Below are positions 25,967 to 34,321 of a stretch of 64,000 nt of DNA, piece after piece; the first letter of the stretch is position 1, and each line of letters opens with the position of its first letter. A program made the position numbers and the translations under genes. The notes beneath the pieces are model-generated. The model saw only the letters and a list, made by a program, of their open reading frames with translations, was not told the origin of the DNA and did not search any database. Origin of the DNA: Actinomycetospora endophytica (GTDB lineage: Bacteria > Actinomycetota > Actinomycetes > Mycobacteriales > Pseudonocardiaceae); NCBI RefSeq assembly GCF_021026375.1, contig NZ_JAJNDB010000002.1:558001-622000 (forward strand), in the 5' to 3' direction.

Positions 25967-27021
25967 CGACCACCAGCACGACGTCAGGTCCGGATCTGCG
26001 GGCCGCGTTCCACCTGGACTCCCTGCCCCGCCTGTCCCGCTCGACGGTGGACCGGCGCGAGCAGGTGCGTGACGACCCCGACCACGTCGCGTCCACCTGG
26101 CCGCTGGCCCGCGTGGTCCGGGTCGACCCGCGGGGACGCACCCCGGTGTCGGAGGCGCCGGACGGGTCGCTCGAGCTCGTCGACGCCCCGGCGCGCGACT
26201 TCGGCGACGCGATCCCCGAGGGCGCGGTGCTGCTCGGCGAGGAGGAGGGCACCGCGTACTGGGGCGTGCGGGTGCCCGATCCCGACGAGTCGAACGACGC
26301 CGGCTCGGGGTTCTCGGCGGTCGAGCTGTGGCGGGATCTCCGGGTCTCCGGCGGCGACCTCGACGCCCGGTCCGCCGGGCTCCTGACGACGGCGGTGGCG
26401 CTGCTGTCCTGGCACGACCGTGCCCGCTTCTGCGCCCGCGACGGCTCCCGGATGCGGGCGATCAAGGCGGGCTGGGCGCAGCTGTGCGAGGCGAACGACC
26501 ACGAGGAGTATCCCCGCACCGACCCGTCGATGATCTGCCTGGTGCACGACGGCGCCGACCGCGTCCTGCTCGCCCGCCAGCCCATCTGGCCCGAGGGCCG
26601 GTACAGCGTGCTGGCCGGATTCGTCGAGGCCGGCGAGTCGCTCGAGGCGTGCGTGGCGCGCGAGTGCGCCGAGGAGGTCGGGGTGACCGTCTCGACGATC
26701 ACCTACCTCGGCTCCCAGCCGTGGCCTTTCCCGCGGTCGCTCATGATCGGGTTCTCGGCGGTGGCCGATCCGGACCAGGCGATGGAGCTGCAGGAGGGCG
26801 AGATCGAGAACGCCCGCTGGGTGACGCGCGAGGAACTGGTCGAGGCCCTGGCGGCGGGGGACTGGATGACCCGCGAGGGCGAGAGCCCGGTGACGCGGCT
26901 GTCGGGCGCGCGCGGCGTCGGCGGGACGGCGTTCGAGGCGGGCGAGGACCGGGACCTGATCCTGCCGGGCGGGGTGTCGATCGCGCGGGCGATGCTGGAG
27001 GCGTGGGCCGCGGCCGGTTGA
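25963..27021 (+). CDS. nudC: NADH pyrophosphatase NudC (Nudix hydrolase)
   Basis: A 352-residue NudC. The Nudix box GFVEAGESLEACVARECAEEVGV is complete and followed by the NudC-specific SQPWPFPRS. It hydrolyses NAD(H) and can remove NAD caps from RNA. The zinc region is reduced: only C157 and C175 remain (FCARDGSRM and AQLCEANDHEEYPR) where the family usually has CxxC twice. The GTG overlaps the stop of the M16 partner gene. The position between adnB and uvrD2 is conserved with mycobacteria. Its stop codon lies inside a long palindrome. Confidence 0.88.
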   Translation: MTTTSTTSGPDLRAAFHLDSLPRLSRSTVDRREQVRDDPDHVASTWPLARVVRVDPRGRTPVSEAPDGSLELVDAPARDFGDAIPEGAVLLGEEEGTAYWGVRVPDPDESNDAGSGFSAVELWRDLRVSGGDLDARSAGLLTTAVALLSWHDRARFCARDGSRMRAIKAGWAQLCEANDHEEYPRTDPSMICLVHDGADRVLLARQPIWPEGRYSVLAGFVEAGESLEACVARECAEEVGVTVSTITYLGSQPWPFPRSLMIGFSAVADPDQAMELQEGEIENARWVTREELVEALAAGDWMTREGESPVTRLSGARGVGGTAFEAGEDRDLILPGGVSIARAMLEAWAAAG

Positions 27022-27107
27022 CCTTCGGTACGTGCGTGCGTTTCCGTGTCCAAGCACACGGCAGTAACACAGCACGCCGATAGGGCACGCACGTACCGAA
27101 GGTCAAC
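27017..27107. terminator. 23-bp-arm palindrome between convergent nudC and lrp-like genes
   Basis: The left arm 27017-27039 and right arm 27085-27107 are perfect reverse complements (GTTGACCTTCGG... and ...CCGAAGGTCAAC). An inner hairpin CCGTGT/ACACGG lies in the 45-nt loop. The stop codons of both convergent genes lie inside the arms. Confidence 0.75.
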
Positions 27108-28074
27108 GCGCCGGGTAGTGGGTCCCGGCCGCCTTCACCGTGCGAATGACCGGCGCCGTCTCGACGCCCTGGAGACCGGGCAGCGCCGCGATCTTCGTCG
27201 TCAGGTACCGGTAGAGCTCCGGGGCGTCGCGGCTGGCGACGCTCGCGTAGACGTTGGTGCGCCCCGTCGTCGCCGCCGCGAACGGCACCTCGGCGTGGCT
27301 CGCGAGCGCCCGTCCCGCGGCGTCGAGATCGGCCGGGAGCACGGTGAGGTAGAGCATCGTGCGCATCGGGAGGTCGTGCGCCTCCGGCGAGACGTCGACG
27401 TCGAGGTAGAGCAGCCCGCCGGCGCGCAGGTCGTGCAGCCGACGCCGGACGGTCGACGGTGACGACCCGCAGTCCCGCGCCAGGTCCTCCACCGACGACC
27501 GTCCGTCCCCGCGCAGCAGCCGCAGGATCCGCCGGTCGACGTCGTCGAGCTTCGGGGGCGGCGCCGGCACGGGCAGGTGCTCGACGAGCCGTGCCACCTG
27601 CCCGTCGTCGAGCGGTCCCTGCTTCGTGAACGGCTCGTGCGCCCCGCCGTAGAACACGTGCAGGACCTGGTGGGCGCTGACGTCGAGCACGCGCGGCGTC
27701 CGGGGCAGGCGGGAGAGCAGCATCTCGCCCGCGGCCGCGGAGTCCTGCGCCCGCAGCGAGCACGCGATCTCGGTCCCGCCCGAGTTCAGGCTGATCCAGG
27801 ACGTGTCCGGCCGGCGGGCGAGCGCGTCGGCGATCTCCGGCGCCGCGTCCGGAGCGCAGCGGGCCCGCACCATCCACTGGTCGTCGCCGACGACCGCCGG
27901 GTCGCTGAACCCGATCACCCGCACCGCCTGCGCCGATCGCATGCGCGCGTAGCGCCGGGCCACGGTCTGGTCGGAGACGCCGAGGACCTCGGCGATCCGC
28001 CGGAACGGCGCCCGGCCGTCGAGCTGCAGCGCGTGCAGCACGCCGCGGTCGAGATCGTCGAATTCCACCGCCAC
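27103..28074 (-). CDS. Tandem Lrp/AsnC-type transcriptional regulator
   Basis: A 323-residue regulator made of two Lrp units. The first HTH is LDRGVLHALQLDGRAPFRRIAEVLGVSDQTVARRYARM, followed by a ligand-like domain. The second HTH begins near residue 175 with LDDVDRRILRLLRGDGRSSVEDLARDCGSSPSTVRRRLHDL and is also followed by a RAM-like domain. Normal Lrp proteins are half this length. It probably senses a small molecule and controls the divergent MFS gene. A palindrome CCTCGATGTCGAGG lies at 28081-28094 in the shared region. Confidence 0.82.
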   Translation of the reverse strand: MAVEFDDLDRGVLHALQLDGRAPFRRIAEVLGVSDQTVARRYARMRSAQAVRVIGFSDPAVVGDDQWMVRARCAPDAAPEIADALARRPDTSWISLNSGGTEIACSLRAQDSAAAGEMLLSRLPRTPRVLDVSAHQVLHVFYGGAHEPFTKQGPLDDGQVARLVEHLPVPAPPPKLDDVDRRILRLLRGDGRSSVEDLARDCGSSPSTVRRRLHDLRAGGLLYLDVDVSPEAHDLPMRTMLYLTVLPADLDAAGRALASHAEVPFAAATTGRTNVYASVASRDAPELYRYLTTKIAALPGLQGVETAPVIRTVKAAGTHYPAR

Positions 28075-28202
28075 GTATCACCTCGATGTCGAGGAGCGTC
28101 GAAGTCCGCCAGGAGAGGTGGGTTTCGACCCAGCCGATGTCGACGATGGTGGCACCGACGGCGCCCGTCGTCGAGGGAATCCCTGATCTCGGAGGAGGAC
28201 GG

Positions 28203-29696
28203 ATGCGTCCGTGGTGGCCCCTGGTGGCGGTGTGCCTGGGCACCTTCATGCTGCTCGTGGACGTGACGATCGTGAACGTCGCCCTGCCGCCGATCGCGGC
28301 GTCGCTGGGCACGTCGTTCGGCGCGCTGCAGTGGGTGATCGACGGGTACGCGCTCGCCCTGGCGGCGCTGCTCATGGTCACGGGCACGCTCGCCGACCGC
28401 TTCGGCCGTCGTCGTCTCTACGTCGTCGGGCTCGTGGTGTTCGCGCTCGCGTCCCTGGCCTGCGGTCTCGCGCCGAGCGCGGGTGCGCTGGTCGCGGCCC
28501 GCGTCGTGCAGGGCGTCGGCGGGGCGGCGATGTTCGCGACGACCGCCGCGATCCTCGCGACGACCTACCACGGCCCGCGTCGTGGGGTGGCCTTCGGCGT
28601 GTGGGGCGCGGTCAACGGGCTCGCCGCGGCGTGCGGGCCGCTTCTCGGCGGGCTGTTCACCGAGGCCTGGGGCTGGCGCGCGATCTTCCTGGTCAACCTG
28701 CCGGTCGCGGTCGTCGCGGTGGTGCTCACGCTGGCTGTGGTGACCGAGTCCGCGTCCGGTGGGCGTGCCCGGATCGACGTCGTCGGCGCGGCCACGTTCA
28801 CGCTCGCCTCGGCCGCGCTGGTCTACGGCCTGGTGTCGGCCGGCGAGGACGGCTGGGGTGCGACGACGACCGTGGTCGCCCTGGCGCTCGCCGCGGCGGC
28901 GGTCGTGGCGTTCGTCGTGGTGGAGCGTCGGGTCGAGGCGCCGATGCTGGATCTCGCCCTCTTCGCCGACCCGTCGTTCGCGGCGCTGATGGTCGCGGCG
29001 ACCGTGCTGCAGGCGGCCGCGTTCTCCCACCTGGCGCTGGTGTCGCTGTGGCTGCAGTCGGTGCTGGGGCTCTCGCCGATCCGGGCCGGGCTGGTCGCGG
29101 TGCCCTTGAGCATCGCCTCGTTCGTGGTCTCGGTGGCGGCGGGTCGGTTCCTGCACGGCGGAGCGCCCGCGCGCCCGATCGCCGGTGGGCTGGCCCTGAT
29201 CGGGGTCGGGGTGCTGCTGATGACGCTGGTGGGGCCGACGTCGGGTCCGTGGGCGCTGTTCGCGGGGCTCGTCGTGGCCGGGCTCGGGGTGGGGCTGGCG
29301 ACGCCGGTCCTGGTGTCGGCGACGCTGTCGGTGCTGCCCGCGCACCGGGCGGGGGTGGGCAGTGCGGCGGTGAACACGTTCCGGCAGCTCGGACTGGCCG
29401 TCGGGCTCGCGGTGCTCGGGACGATCTTCGCGGGCCGGGTGGCTCATGTGCTCGCCGGCTCCGGCGTGGCGGACCCGACCGGGGCGGCGAACGCGCTGGC
29501 CGGGGGCCGGGCGGGGCAGGTGCCGGTCGCTTCCGGCACGGTGCACGCGGCGTTCGCGTCCGGGCTCGACACGGTGTTCACGGTCGCCGGCGTCGCTGCG
29601 CTGGTGGCGGCGCTGCTGGTGGCGGTGCTTGTCCGGCCGGCGCCGGCTGCTGCTTCGGCTCCGACTCCGCGGCCCGTGGCGGCCCGGTCCTCCTGA
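28203..29696 (+). CDS. DHA2-type MFS multidrug transporter (14 TM)
   Basis: A 497-residue EmrB/QacA-type exporter. It has LVDVTIVNVALPPIAASLG (motif D region), LADRFGRRRLY (motif A) and VVQGVGGAAMFATTAAILATTY (motif C region), with about 14 helices. ATG 28203 is chosen because GGAGGAGG ends four nt before it, although the frame stays open upstream to ATG 28137 and 28086. It is divergent from the Lrp-like regulator, the usual arrangement for a regulated drug pump. Confidence 0.82.
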   Translation: MRPWWPLVAVCLGTFMLLVDVTIVNVALPPIAASLGTSFGALQWVIDGYALALAALLMVTGTLADRFGRRRLYVVGLVVFALASLACGLAPSAGALVAARVVQGVGGAAMFATTAAILATTYHGPRRGVAFGVWGAVNGLAAACGPLLGGLFTEAWGWRAIFLVNLPVAVVAVVLTLAVVTESASGGRARIDVVGAATFTLASAALVYGLVSAGEDGWGATTTVVALALAAAAVVAFVVVERRVEAPMLDLALFADPSFAALMVAATVLQAAAFSHLALVSLWLQSVLGLSPIRAGLVAVPLSIASFVVSVAAGRFLHGGAPARPIAGGLALIGVGVLLMTLVGPTSGPWALFAGLVVAGLGVGLATPVLVSATLSVLPAHRAGVGSAAVNTFRQLGLAVGLAVLGTIFAGRVAHVLAGSGVADPTGAANALAGGRAGQVPVASGTVHAAFASGLDTVFTVAGVAALVAALLVAVLVRPAPAAASAPTPRPVAARSS

Positions 29697-29697
29697 A

Positions 29698-29753
29698 CTG
29701 AGCGAGGGGCCCCTTCACTCGACTAGTTCGAGCGAAAGGGGCCCCTCGGTCAG
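29698..29753. terminator. Family A palindrome between convergent MFS and mrx1 genes
   Basis: CTGAGCGAGGGGCCCCTT (29698-29715) pairs with AAGGGGCCCCTCGGTCAG (29736-29753) with one mismatch; an inner CTCGA/TCGAG hairpin continues the stem. Confidence 0.7.
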
Positions 29754-29763
29754 AACGGGCGGG

Positions 29764-30024
29764 TCACGCGCCGGACGCGGCCTCGGCCTTCGCCAGCGCG
29801 GCCTTGACCTCGGCGAAGCCCGGGTTCGTGGCAGCGGAGCCATCCGGGTAGACGACGGTCGGCACCGTGCGGTTCCCGCCGTTGACCTGCATCACGATCT
29901 CGGCGGCGTCCGGGGTGCGCTCGATGTCGACCTCCTCGTAGCCGATGCCCTCGCGGTCCAGCTGGCTCTTCAGCCGTCGGCAGAACCCGCACCAGCTGGT
30001 CGTGTACATCGTCATCTGGGCCAT
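29764..30024 (-). CDS. mrx1: Mycoredoxin-1-like glutaredoxin
   Basis: An 86-residue glutaredoxin-fold protein with active site C12-G-F-C15 in YTTSWCGFCRRLK and the cis-Pro loop NRTVPTVVYPDGS. It matches mycobacterial Mrx1 (Rv3198A) in length, motif and location near uvrD2 and whiB7. Mrx1 reduces mycothiol mixed disulphides on proteins. It points to mycothiol as the cell's thiol. It lies 25 nt downstream of putA on the same strand and may share its transcript. Confidence 0.88.
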   Translation of the reverse strand: MAQMTMYTTSWCGFCRRLKSQLDREGIGYEEVDIERTPDAAEIVMQVNGGNRTVPTVVYPDGSAATNPGFAEVKAALAKAEAASGA

Positions 30025-30049
30025 GTCGCGTGCAACACCGCGTCCGGCC

Positions 30050-33000
30050 TCACGCTTCCACGTGGCCGAACCGGTGACGGGTCACACTGACCGCCTGCTC
30101 GCGCAGCACGGTGAGCAGTTCGCGGCGTCCGTCGGCCAGCACCGGACCCTCGACCAGCGATGCACCCACCCGAGCCGCCGCCTCGCGCAGCGTCGTCGGG
30201 ACCTCCCCGATCACCCGCAGCCGCTCACCCGGCTCCGGAATCACATCGGAGCCCACCGCCACCAGAGACACCCCGGCGCACGCCCCGGCCAGCCGCACCC
30301 GCAGCACGTCCCGCTCCGCGACCCCGGCCCCGACCACCACCCGCAACGACGGCAGCGGCCGGTACCGGAAGACGTCGGCCTCGGCGGCGATCCCGGTCGG
30401 ATCGTGCTCCACCGAGAACTCCTCACGCCACCAGTACGCGTCCGACCCGGCCGCCGCCCGCAGCCACCCCAGATCCTCCGCCGACACCGACGACGCCACC
30501 GACGCGAGCAGGTCCGACACCGCCCGGCCCAGCGGCGCGGACGGCAACTCGGAAGGATCGCCCCACGACCCGAACTGCGCCACGTAGTTCGGCCCACCCG
30601 GCTTCGCGCCCGGCCCCACGACCGAGCCCTTCCACCCGCCGAACGACTGCCGCTGCACGATCGCCCCGGTGATGTGCCGGTTGACGTAGGCGTTCCCGAC
30701 CTCGACCGCCGAACTCCACCGAGCGATCTCATCCGCGTCCAGGGAGTGCAGCCCCCCGGTCAGCCCGAACCGGGTCGCGTTCTGCAGCGCGACCGCCTCC
30801 TCCAGCGACCCCGCCGTCATGAGCCCCAGCACCGGCCCGAAGCACTCGGTGCGGTGGAACCACGACCCGGGCGCCACGCCGTCGCGCACCCCCGGCGTCC
30901 ACAGCGCCTCACCGACACGCCGCGGCGGGACCAGCCACGACTCGCCGTCGTCGAGCGTCGTCAGCGCCCGCTCCAGCTTCGGGGACAGCTCGCCGACCAG
31001 CGGGCCCATCGTCGTCGCGAGGTCGCTCCCGTGACCCACCCGCAGCGTCGTCACCGCGTCCACCAGCTGGCGCCGGAACCGCGTTCCGACCCGCGAGCGC
31101 GGATCCGCCATCGACCCCACGAGGATCGCCAGCGACGCCGCCGAGCACTTCTGGCCGGCGTGCCCGAACGCCGAGCGGACCAGGTCGGCGACGGCGAGGT
31201 CCGGGTCCGCCGCGGGCGTGATCACCAGCGCGTTCTTGCCGCTCGTCTCCGCGACGAGCCCCAGGTCGGGCCGCCACGACCGGAACAGCGCGGCCGTCTC
31301 GCTCGCCCCGGTCAGCACCACGCGTTCGACGGCGGGGTGGGTGATCAACCGTCGTCCGGCGGCGGCCTCGTCGGTGTGCACGAGCTGCAGCGCGTCGGCC
31401 GGGATGCCCGCCCGGTGCAGCGCCGCGACGCCGACCTCCGCGCACGCCCGCACCTGCGGCGCCGGCTTGATGACGACGGCCGCCCCGGCGGCGAGCGCGG
31501 CGAGGCAGCCGCCGAGGGGGATCGCGGCGGGGAAGTTCCACGGCGGGGTCACGACGACGACCCGGTCCGGCGTGAACCGCTGCGGCGGCAGCTCGAGTGC
31601 CCGGTCGGCGTAGTAGGCGGCGAAGTCGATCGACTCGGAGATCTCCGGGTCGGCCTCGGTGACGGTCTTGCCCGCCTCGTGGACCATCGTCGTGAGCAGC
31701 TCGGTCCTCGCCGCGGCCAACGACCGGGCGGCCTCCCGCAGCAGCCGCGCCCGCTCGGCCGGCTCCTGGTGACGCCACGTCGACGCCGCGGCCCGCTCCA
31801 CGACGACGTCGACCGCGGCCGGGTCGGTCAGCTCGGGCTCGGTGACGACGGCGGGTGGGGCCGCGACCGCGCGCCGTGCCCAGGCCCGGTTCGCGGGCAG
31901 GGAGGGGTCGGTGTCGGGCTCGTTGTGGAACGCCGGGCCATCCGTGCGCAAGTGGCGCTCTTCGCTCGTCAGATGACAGGAACGTGCCACCGCTGACGCC
32001 TCGGCCGACCGGTCCTGCGGCCGCCGCGGCGTGTCGGCGACGACGTCGCGGTCGCGCACCGACGCCCGGAACCGGTCCACGTACGACGACGGGCCCGCCG
32101 CCGAGAACATCGCGTACAGGTAGTTCTCCTGCCCGGCGTTCTCCTCGAGCCGCCGCACCAGGTAGCTCACCGCGGCGTCGAAGTCCTCGGCGTGCACCAC
32201 CGGCGTGTAGAGCACCAGGTTCTCGGTCCCGCGGAGATCGGCGGCAACCGCGTCCGCCTGCGCCGGCGCCATCCCCTGCAGCATCTCGACGTCCATCTGC
32301 CGCTCCACCCCGCGCGCCGCGGCCAGCTCGACGGCGAGCGCCACGTGGTGCAGGTGGTGGCTCGCGACCCCGACCCGCAGCGCGTCGGCCAGCTCCGGGC
32401 GCAGCGCGTGGTCGAGCAGCCGGACGTAGTTGGCGTCGACCTCGGCCTTGGTCGCGTACGGGGCCTGCGGCCAGTCGTGCAGCGCGGCGTCGACCCGCTC
32501 CATCGCGAGGTTCGCGCCCTTGACCAGCCGCACCTTCACCGGCGCCCCGCCGCCCTCGACCCGCCGTCGGGCGAACTGCGCGAGGTGCTCCAGCGCGGCG
32601 ACGGAGTCGGGCAGGTAGCCCTGCAGCACGATCCCGGCCGAGTACCCGCGCAGCTCCGGCCGATCGAGCAGCGCCGTGAACAGCGCGACCGTGAGGTGGA
32701 GGTCCTTGTACTCCTCCATGTCCAGGTTGACGAAGACACCGTGGTCGCGGGCGGTCGCGAACAGCGGGGCCAGCCGCTCGACGAGCCGGTCCCGGCTGCC
32801 CTCGAGGTCCCACGGCACGAGCTGCGACGCGACCGACGACGCCTTCACGGACACGTAGTCGACGTCCGGGCGGCGGATGAGCTCGACCGTGCGCGCCAGC
32901 CGCCGGTCGGCCTCGTCCTCACCCAGGACGGCCTCGCCGAGCAGGTTGAGGTTCAGCCGCCGGCCCTGGGCCCGCGCCGCGGCGAGATGGCGGCGCAGCG

Positions 33001-33409
33001 ACCGGTCCGAGGCGTCCACGACGAGGTGCCCGACGAGCTGCTCGAGCCGCCGCCGCGCGACCGGCACCACGAGCCGCGGGGCCTTCGGGGCCAGCATCGC
33101 GCCGGCCCGCAGCATCCCGCGGTCGAGAGCGGAGGCGAAGCCCGGCAGCGTCGCGCCACGTCCGGCGAGCCGTGCCAGCTCCCGGGCGGCCACGCCGTCG
33201 TCGTCGGGACGGGCGACGCGGTCGACGAAGCGCAACGCGAAGTCGACGCCGTCGGGGTCGTGGACGAGGGACGCGAGCCGGCGGGTCGCCGCGTCGTGGC
33301 CGCTCGCGCTGGCCGCGCTCCAGCGGTCCGCGCGGACGATCGCCCGCTCGACCAGGGCCGTGTCGAGCCCGCCCGTCGGTGCCGTCACCTGCTCGCTCAT
33401 GCCGTTCAT
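30050..33409 (-). CDS. putA: Bifunctional proline dehydrogenase / pyrroline-5-carboxylate dehydrogenase
   Basis: A 1119-residue PutA. The PRODH barrel is N-terminal (VDYVSVKASSV, FVNLDMEEYKDL, KVRLVKGANLAMER), with FAD binding. The P5CDH is C-terminal, with FGHAGQKCSAAS (catalytic Cys) and LVAETSGKNALVI. It converts proline to glutamate. There is no ribbon-helix-helix DNA-binding domain, so control should come from another protein, probably the divergent PAS-AraC regulator. The linker has an unusual ARSCHLTSEERHLRTDG segment encoded by an imperfect hairpin. The ATG 33409 start fits the family N-terminus; ATG 33400 is equally possible. Confidence 0.88.
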   Translation of the reverse strand: MNGMSEQVTAPTGGLDTALVERAIVRADRWSAASASGHDAATRRLASLVHDPDGVDFALRFVDRVARPDDDGVAARELARLAGRGATLPGFASALDRGMLRAGAMLAPKAPRLVVPVARRRLEQLVGHLVVDASDRSLRRHLAAARAQGRRLNLNLLGEAVLGEDEADRRLARTVELIRRPDVDYVSVKASSVASQLVPWDLEGSRDRLVERLAPLFATARDHGVFVNLDMEEYKDLHLTVALFTALLDRPELRGYSAGIVLQGYLPDSVAALEHLAQFARRRVEGGGAPVKVRLVKGANLAMERVDAALHDWPQAPYATKAEVDANYVRLLDHALRPELADALRVGVASHHLHHVALAVELAAARGVERQMDVEMLQGMAPAQADAVAADLRGTENLVLYTPVVHAEDFDAAVSYLVRRLEENAGQENYLYAMFSAAGPSSYVDRFRASVRDRDVVADTPRRPQDRSAEASAVARSCHLTSEERHLRTDGPAFHNEPDTDPSLPANRAWARRAVAAPPAVVTEPELTDPAAVDVVVERAAASTWRHQEPAERARLLREAARSLAAARTELLTTMVHEAGKTVTEADPEISESIDFAAYYADRALELPPQRFTPDRVVVVTPPWNFPAAIPLGGCLAALAAGAAVVIKPAPQVRACAEVGVAALHRAGIPADALQLVHTDEAAAGRRLITHPAVERVVLTGASETAALFRSWRPDLGLVAETSGKNALVITPAADPDLAVADLVRSAFGHAGQKCSAASLAILVGSMADPRSRVGTRFRRQLVDAVTTLRVGHGSDLATTMGPLVGELSPKLERALTTLDDGESWLVPPRRVGEALWTPGVRDGVAPGSWFHRTECFGPVLGLMTAGSLEEAVALQNATRFGLTGGLHSLDADEIARWSSAVEVGNAYVNRHITGAIVQRQSFGGWKGSVVGPGAKPGGPNYVAQFGSWGDPSELPSAPLGRAVSDLLASVASSVSAEDLGWLRAAAGSDAYWWREEFSVEHDPTGIAAEADVFRYRPLPSLRVVVGAGVAERDVLRVRLAGACAGVSLVAVGSDVIPEPGERLRVIGEVPTTLREAAARVGASLVEGPVLADGRRELLTVLREQAVSVTRHRFGHVEA

Positions 33410-33554
33410 CGTCGGCCGGGAGGTGGCTGTCGGTCTTGTACGATTCCCGCTCCCGGTGCGCGGGCCCGCGCCAACCCCGTTCCGCACGAGGGGAACCCTC
33501 GGCCTCCTAGAGCGACCGGATCCTCCCCTCACGACGGCCCAGGAGGAGGCGACC

Positions 33555-34265
33555 GTGGAGGTGCCCGCGTCGGCGCTGCTGGCGCTGTTCGCCGAGCTGA
33601 CCGGCGTCATGTTCTGCGCGAAGGACGCGGACGGGCGCTACGTCGAGGTCAACGACGCGTTCGTGCGGCGCACCAATCAGCGCACGCGGGCCGGGGTGAT
33701 CGGGCACCGCGCGGGCGAGCTGTTCGTGCCCGCCCTCGCCGAGCGGTACGAGGAGCAGGACGCGCGGGTGCTCGCCGACGGGGCAGCGCTGCGGCACGAG
33801 CTCGAGCTCATCCGCCGCGAGGGCGGCTCCCCGGGCTGGTACCTCACGACGAAGATCCCGGTGACGGACGCCGACGGCACCGTCGACGGCGTCGTGAGCG
33901 TCTCGGAGGACCTGCGTTCGGCGGACGCGTCGGACCCGTCGATGCCGGCGCTGACCCGGGTGGTGGAGCTCGTCGAGTCGCGTCTCGAGCAGCCGCCGCG
34001 GGTCGAGGAGATGGCCGCGGCCGCGGGGTTCTCGCCGTCGGTGCTCGAGCGGCGGATGCGCGCGGTGTTCGGGCTCGCCCCGACCCAGTTCGTGCTGCGC
34101 GCCCGCATCGACCGTGCCCGGGCGCTGCTCACCGGCAGCGACCGGCCGCTCGCGGAGATCGCGGTCGCGTGCGGGTTCTACGACCAGCCCGCCTTCACCC
34201 GCCAGTTCACCCGGTTGGCCGGGGAGACGCCGGGCCAGTTCCGCCGCCGCGCGCAGACGACATAG
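33555..34265 (+). CDS. PAS domain-containing AraC family regulator
   Basis: A 236-residue regulator. It has an N-terminal PAS fold (FAELTGVMFCAKDADGRYVEVNDAFVRRTNQ ... WYLTTKIPVTDADGTVDGVVSVSEDL) and a C-terminal AraC domain with both helix-turn-helices (RVEEMAAAAGFSPSVLERRM and LAEIAVACGFYDQPAFTRQFTRLAGETPGQFRRR). GTG 33555 is supported by AGGAGGAGG ending five nt before it; the open frame extends much further upstream without support. Divergence from putA makes proline catabolism the likely target, with a redox or small-ligand signal sensed by PAS. This is inference. Confidence 0.8.
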   Translation: MEVPASALLALFAELTGVMFCAKDADGRYVEVNDAFVRRTNQRTRAGVIGHRAGELFVPALAERYEEQDARVLADGAALRHELELIRREGGSPGWYLTTKIPVTDADGTVDGVVSVSEDLRSADASDPSMPALTRVVELVESRLEQPPRVEEMAAAAGFSPSVLERRMRAVFGLAPTQFVLRARIDRARALLTGSDRPLAEIAVACGFYDQPAFTRQFTRLAGETPGQFRRRAQTT

Positions 34266-34321
34266 CGACCCACCGGCCCGTCCCGCCCCACGACGTCGGC
34301 CCGGGTTGAGACGATGGGGCG

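Noticed and set aside
32877..33554. N-terminal extension of the PAS-AraC regulator
   Set aside because: The open frame continues antisense to putA, but AGGAGGAGG before GTG 33555 and the PAS domain boundary define the start.
33410..33610. PutA start at 33610
   Set aside because: The extra 67 residues are low-complexity Ser/Arg/Pro, overlap the divergent regulator's start and promoter, and are not part of the family.
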